Assembly: GCA_000320545.1 (NCBI GenBank)
Contig: ADNK01001883.1
Span: 37,501 to 101,500, forward strand
Length of the DNA stretch: 64,000 nt
DNA from: Bigelowiella natans CCMP2755
Lineage: Eukaryota; Cercozoa; Chlorarachniophyceae
Direction of reading: 5' to 3'
Every line of letters starts with the position of its first letter. Within the stretch, counting starts at the first letter, position 1. The notes beneath the pieces were generated by a model that was given only the letters and a program-made list of their open reading frames with translations, ran no database searches and had not been told where the DNA came from. Positions 58,677-64,000 of this stretch are shown here, one piece after another. The position numbers and the translations under genes are program-made.

Positions 58677-60777
58677 TCAGACGCCAAATACTGCACGTTG
58701 AAGAAGATGATCGCTCGGTTCGGTATCTTTATTGGGGGTCCACAACTTCTGCTTCAAAGCCTCCTCCTTCGTTGGCATTCTCTGCATCCATTCGACCTTC
58801 ACATCAGGCGACATGAACATGTGGTCCAACGCCCCAACAAATTCTTGCGTGTGGGTTGTCAGCTCTGGATGTTTTCCGAACCTTTTTGAACATGCAAATA
58901 GTAGGCATTCAACGACATGTGAGCAGGAGTAAATTTTTTTCATGCTACTTCAGTCCCTTCGGACCACCTTTTGCTCTTGATGCTCTCTCATCATTATCAT
59001 CATCATTATCATCATCATCGTCAACATAGTCATCATAACTATCACATGGTCTCATAGGCGGATTTGAGCTTGAAATGGTCGAGCGATTCCAGCACTTGAA
59101 AAGTAGCTGTTTGATTCTTCTTCCCTGATGCTGCGTCAACTTCGCTCCGCTTTGTCGTCATCGTCTTCGCTTTCCCGATCAGTTTTTCCTCATCGCCCCC
59201 ACTTTCTTGAGTGGATGCAAATATCAGCTCAATCATGTGGTTAGCGGGAATTTCTGTGCGAGATCTTACCCACTCGCGGGAGAGAAACATGTCGAACGAG
59301 TCCCTATTTTCTGGCTTTACATTCCAATCGCCGACTATAATGGTGGGCAATGAAGGAGAGGAAGTTGCCTCGTTCTCAGCTTCCCCCCCTCTCATTCTCT
59401 TCTTACTTTCTGCCTCCTCCGATGCCGCTTTTGCTGCTGCAATCTGTGCCTGAATGTGCGTCTTCAACATCGAAAACTTCCTGATTGCTGTGAAAGCGTG
59501 GATGGCCATCATGTCGGCATCACCTCGTCTTTTCTTCTGTCTCTTTTTTATCACATCAGCTCCTCTTTGAGCTTCTCCGATCTTCTTTTCATTTTGGACT
59601 TGATCTTTGTTACATTCATTCTTCAGTGATATGCCTTCTTTGCTTACCTTCTTTGATTGCTTATTGCGAACTTCTCCTCCCTGCTCTTCTTTTCCGTCTC
59701 CTCCCACTTCCCCTTTCTCCTTCTTCTGGCTTGTTACCGCATAGCTGGTTCGTTTATTCACATCCCAACCCCACAGCATCGGCATATGATATACGCCAAG
59801 AAGAAAATCACGAGGTGATTTCAGTTGCTGCCCCCTTTCAGCCTTCTCTTCTGTGGTTTCTCTATTTTCATTATCTCCATTTGCTGTAAGGATTCTCAGC
59901 GGTAGGAGGATGATGGGTTTTTTCTTAGTCTTTTCGACCACTTTGTACATCTTTAGGATTTCAGAAACTGAAAAGTGCTGCGATGCACCTCCATCGGCCA
60001 TGGGTCCCTTCAGTAAGTTTTCTACTGCCGTCTCGGCGGGAGCAAGGACGTCCTCATAGCCCTGGAGTGGGTAAGATCGGGGACAGCCTGTTTTACGAAC
60101 CTGTTTCATTGCCTCTTCAATGTTTGATGTGGGAAAGAAGTTGGACTGTTTAACGCATTCCAAGACTGCATATCGCTCGGAAGGATATGCTAAGGTCAAG
60201 CCGTTATAGCCTCGGTGTGGGGTGGAGCTGGCAGTTAAAAGAGGGGTGGTTAGGAAAGCGTACGTATATCAATGCAGGAGACAATACAGGGATAAATGGT
60301 ACTGTATACTAAGGATGTTTGTGGTTAAGTTATACTGCCACATGCGTGCGTGAATAGTATGAGGTATAGGAACCCTGGATCGAAGAGCATTGTATAGTTC
60401 CTTTTTGCAAAAAATTTCTCCAGCATCTTTGCCCATGACTCCTGAACCTCGGACATGCAGATAATCGGCCTTCCAGCACCCCTCTCTGACCTTATCTCCT
60501 CATCAAGCTTAGCCTCTAGACGCTTATACCGTGCCTTAGCCTCGAAGATTTCGATAAATTTGGCGAATCGTCCCGTTTCAGATGCGGGGATGGCCTTGTC
60601 GTAGCGGTCCGTATCTCCGAATGCCTCCCGCCAGTCATGTTGAACAAACTTTTTCATCTTATGGAGAAAGGCAGGGCTACCATCCTCTAGCGTGGTTTGG
60701 TTGGGCTCGAAGTCAGGATCCCAGGTGAGGCCGAAGAGGACGTTGTAAAACACGACGTCTACGAGACGCTTCGTCAT
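58677..60777 (-). CDS. EEP-family (CCR4/angel/2'-PDE-like) nuclease
   Basis: Three exons close to 596 aa: 60777-60374, 60227-59046 and 58881-58677. The endonuclease/exonuclease/phosphatase motifs are in order: VVFYNVLFG (N), ICMSEVQESW (catalytic Glu), PHRGYNGLTLAYPSERYAVL, TIIVGDWNVKPEN (GDxN), FVGALDHMFMS (LD.I..S) and EPSDHLLQRAVF (terminal SDH with catalytic His). The ALDHMF and PSDHL arrangement is typical of CCR4/nocturnin/angel-type deadenylases or 2'-phosphodiesterases. Two features are unusual: about 150 charged, Lys/Glu-rich residues (around 240-400, with KKRQKKRRGDAD as a possible nuclear signal) interrupt the fold before GDWN, and the usual SDHxP Pro is Leu-Gln. No signal peptide is evident. 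Confidence 0.83.
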
Positions 60778-61419
60778 TTGTCCAGCGGTAGATGTCTACG
60801 AGGCTCGAAATTCGAATAAAATCACGTGGAATGATTTCCTGCGACATGGAAAAGATCCAGGAAATATAAAGATAGGTAATCTTAGATTCACGCTCAGAAG
60901 GATGATTCGCGACAACGAGTTCCCCCAAGTCGTAGGCTGCAAAATGTTGGAAGTCACGGAACTAAATGTTTCCAAGCATTTGCTGCTCCTTTTTTTATTT
61001 TGCTGATAAAAACGCACTGAAATTATCACAGGCGACAACCATAAATCCTCGTCGCAATATCGAAATATTGCACTCACGATCTTCAGTCGCCGTCTCCTTC
61101 AGAGCGTAGGACCAGAGCGTAGGACTGCGGGTAAGCAGGTGTGTAGATCCATCCAGGAGATGTGTATAATTTTACGTCGATGGGAACCCTAAAGATCAGA
61201 TGTGTATATATCATTTTGGAACTTTATGGCTATTTCTATCTCGATTCTCCATGCCAAAACACAAAATTCACATATGATGATACTACCCGTTCGGTCTTGA
61301 TCTGAGCAAATTGTGACTTCCTCCTCCTACCTCAGGGGCATGTTCATCATCATCACCATTATCATCATCAATTATCATTGCTTGCCATTGTCGCCATTTT
61401 ACATCATTATCCCCACAGC
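60778..61419. promoter_or_regulatory. Divergent promoter, EEP nuclease / PP2C
   Basis: About 640 bp without a supported exon. A minus-strand frame at 60796-61077 is hydrophobic and basic but has no splice logic. (ATC)n-rich text near 61345-61378. Confidence 0.45.
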
Positions 61420-61532
61420 ATGGGACAGGCTGCGGGTTGCGCTGGATTGATGCGACAGCCTTACATAGACGTAACTTAGCGTATCTATCAAATCATGCTC
61501 GAAATATTTTATCCGTATCAGGAAAATGAAGA

Positions 61533-61617
<85 letters not shown>

Positions 61618-62895
61618 GAGAGAGAGAAAGAGATAGATGGCATTAAAACGTCCTCACGCCCCCTCCTTTTTTGTCTGGAAAATTAAGGCAAGAGAATGCC
61701 ATCCTAATTTCCGACAGTGATTATAAGACGTGTACTTATAAGACGTGTGCGTCATACACAAACGTGCACACACATGCACAAAAACACGGAGACAGAGACA
61801 GAGAGAGAGAAAGAGGGGGAATATGGGGGGGGGGGGGGTAGAGCGAACAACGGACGAGCGCCAATTCATATTCTTATTCGTGATTTAATTCCTCTTCACA
61901 TGCCTTGAAAGGAGGATGAGGCTCCAGAGACTGATAAGCGACCAAAGATAGTGCGCAGGCTATCGCTGATATCCGGCCTAGTCGACACAAAAGGGACTGA
62001 TGACTTAACGAAAGCAGGATACAGGTAGTAGTAGCTTCGGGACGACGACGACGACGAAGAAGAAGAAGAAGAAGAAGAAGAAGAAGAAGAAGAAGGAGAA
62101 GGAGAAGGAGAGGAAAAAGACGAAGGAGAAACATGACAACACTACAGAAAAACGCCGATGATTTCGTCCAGCAGCCGTTTCGCGCAAGAAAATCACTGAT
62201 CATTGGTCTTGTTGCATATGCTATTCCGAATAATCCGATTTCCGTGACTAAGACATGGTCATCGCGTTGACGCCATGTTGTGCTTGTTTTTCATCAGCGA
62301 TGATGCATTGAGCCCAGAAGAGAACAGAGCCAGAGGGAAAATGAACTGCGGTGTCCGTACGAAGAAAGGTATGTTGATCGATCCATTTAGAATTTAATGT
62401 GATTTCAATGCGTGATATGTACTCCATTCTTTCACAAAATAACAATAAGGGTTCGTTCCCGGAAACCCTGGCAAAGTGAATCAAGACCGCTTCGTGGTGA
62501 AATGGGGCTTGCAAAAGAGAGACGGTAAAGAAGAAGAAGAAGAAGAAGAGTGACTGAATGACTGAGACGATAGTGAGAGCAAAAAAGAGGCAGAGAGAAT
62601 CATCGAAAGATGGTAATAGCAAGTGTGGTTTGTATATCTTATTCCTTTTTCTCTCGCTCCAAAATACACCTACACACCTACACACCTACACACACATACA
62701 CACACATTCCTTCATCATTTGGTTTGAAATTCACTCGTCATTACAATCCTGTGTTTTGCATACATACACAGACGTTTCCTTATTTGGAGCATTTGATGGT
62801 CTGGCAAGCATAACTGTCCCCCCCCCCCCCCTCAACCCCTTCTCCTTCAGAACCTCACAACTTTTTAAAATCCATCTTTAACGATGCTGTGTCTC

Positions 62896-62927
<32 letters not shown>

Positions 62928-63214
62928 TCATCATCATTTAAAGGCCACGGGCCTGTTGGCCAAGAGATATCTCAATACGTCGCGACGAATCTACCAATTT
63001 ACCTAGAGAACCAAGAGAATTTGGTAATACGGTCAAATAAGAGCCGGCGAAACAATCGTCAGCCTATATAGGGACACACTAGCGCCACTAGCAGCTCTGT
63101 GGTGATGCTAATGAATGATGATGATTATGATGATGATGATGATCAGCTCTCCGACCCGAAAAAGGCCATAATGGAGGCCACCGCCAAGCTCTGCGCAAGG
63201 TCAGTTAAGGAATG

Positions 63215-63256
<42 letters not shown>

Positions 63257-63621
63257 CGCAAACACACACACGCACACACACCGCATTTGATCAATCCTCC
63301 TCATTCTTCCTGCTGCTCTGCACTTTGCAAATAAAATAGACTGAAGGTGGAAAAGAAGGACGCCAGTAGATTCAGTGGCACAACGGCTGTGTTTGCCATC
63401 AAGATCCAGAACAAAATATACACCGCCAACATCGGCGATTCGAGGTCGATTACTTTGAGTTGGACTTTCTCGATCGTGTCATTTTCTCTTCGCCGATAAT
63501 GCTTCTGCATTGATTTCTTCGTTGGTTTACCGTCATTAGGAGTGTGCTCTGCACGCGCGTGGGGTCGGACTCGTTCCAGAGCATCGCCCTCAGTAAGGAG
63601 AAGATTCGAGACAACGACGAT

Positions 63622-63653
<32 letters not shown>

Positions 63654-64000
63654 ACAATGCTTTCCTCTACTACATCTATAACATGATGATGGTGGTGGTG
63701 GGGGTAACGACAAGTTTACCTTATCCCTCTGCAGGCGAAGATCATAAGCCTGAGACCCCGTCAGAGAAGAAGCGAATCCTTGCCGCGGGTAATGGAACAA
63801 TGGTGGTGGTGGTGGTGGTGGTGATCATAATGGTAGCGACGAGAGCGGCGGTCGTTATCAGAATAAAACCCTTTGAGAAGCTGACTGTGTCTATCGTAAG
63901 ACCGTATCGTCATGCCAGCGCTTTGCATTTCGGGATAATGATGATACTGGCAGTAGGGGAGGGGGAGGGATGTTGACCAACACGTCACCTCGCTACCATC
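61420..64000 (+). CDS. PP2C protein phosphatase with N-terminal MG motif, 5' part
   Basis: Ten exons close in phase: 61420-61470, 61912-62024, 62328-62368, 62450-62524, 62772-62798, 62944-63023, 63147-63199, 63340-63444, 63540-63592 and 63735-63788; the gene runs off the window. It opens MGQAAGCAGLMRQPYID; Gly2 fits N-myristoylation, and Cys7 could be palmitoylated. PP2C motifs follow in order: NQDRFVVKW, VSLFGAFDGHGPVGQEIS (metal-binding DGHG), RFSGTTAVFA, IYTANIGDSRSVL and SEDHKPETPSEKKRILAAG. These are the metal-dependent Ser/Thr phosphatase signatures of subfamily PPM. The metal ligands in the DGHG motif are intact. Membrane-anchored plant PP2Cs carry the same kind of start. The final metal-binding DG/DN motifs should lie beyond 64000. 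Confidence 0.88.
61540..61613. repeat. Longest (AG)n array in the window
   Basis: About 37 AG units in the first intron (61471-61911) of the PP2C gene, followed by impure AG-rich text to about 61633. Confidence 0.92.
62044..62117. repeat. (GAC)n/(GAA)n compound repeat in PP2C intron
   Basis: GAC, then about 14 GAA, then GGA-type triplets in the intron 62025-62327. It creates long Glu/Lys or Phe/Leu frames on the two strands that are not protein. Confidence 0.85.

Noticed and set aside
61495-61686. Arg/Glu-repeat protein
   Set aside because: It is a translation of the (AG)n array in the first PP2C intron.
1-64000. CRISPR array, tRNA, rRNA or prokaryotic operon signals
   Set aside because: Repeated blocks are simple microsatellites without spacers. 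I saw no cloverleaf or rRNA sequence, and the gene structures are eukaryotic.

Overview
The window is nuclear DNA of an intron-rich, gene-dense eukaryote. Most genes are split into many short exons by GT..AG introns, and many introns carry long (TG)n, (AG)n, (AT)n or trinucleotide arrays. The gene set mixes animal-like and plant-like families: a USP deubiquitinase, a class C GPCR, a G-beta-like protein, an F-box/RING-CH protein, PIF1, and a plastid-type PAP/fibrillin fused to a lipase. The PAP-lipase starts with a signal peptide followed by a basic Ser/Pro/Thr-rich stretch. That is the two-part leader used to reach a complex (secondary) plastid. No Phe follows the predicted cleavage site, which argues mildly against a red-lineage plastid. 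A chlorarachniophyte-like or other secondary alga fits best, but I cannot fix the species from sequence alone.

Layout. 1-3267 (+): 3' part of a USP deubiquitinase. 4376-4910 (-): fragments of an unknown gene. 5310-11069: an exact 2,880-bp tandem duplication carrying two copies of an intronless G-beta-like gene and a broken copy of an LRR exon. 10812-17861 (-): CLU-like/LRR fusion. 19087-20973 (-): orphan protein with an MGC lipidation start. 21233-24379 (+): F-box/RING-CH/membrane protein. 26460-28232 (-): intronless multi-cold-shock-like protein. 29155-33303 (+): class C GPCR with a betaine-binding-protein-like ectodomain. 34127-37934 (-): PAP/fibrillin-lipase. 39258-41861 (-) and 42600-43112 (+): two TLC-like membrane proteins. 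44147-48261 (-): PIF1-like helicase. 48574-49695 (+): BPL_N/GATase-like protein. 51085-53160 (-): AT-rich WW-domain gene. 53258-58109 (+): large ALDH-like protein with a mitochondrial-type leader. 58677-60777 (-): CCR4/angel-like EEP nuclease. 61420-end (+): PP2C phosphatase with an MG start.

I joined exons by hand using splice consensus and reading-frame closure. For the CLU/LRR, MGC, F-box/RING-CH, PAP-lipase, PIF1, ALDH, EEP and PP2C genes every junction described closes in phase. Gene orientation nearly alternates along the window. Convergent 3'-3' spacers share a distinctive CATG/CTAG-rich texture that divergent promoters lack. A GPCR, a G-beta-like protein, a PP2C and an MGC protein lie in one window, but nothing here shows that they act in one pathway.
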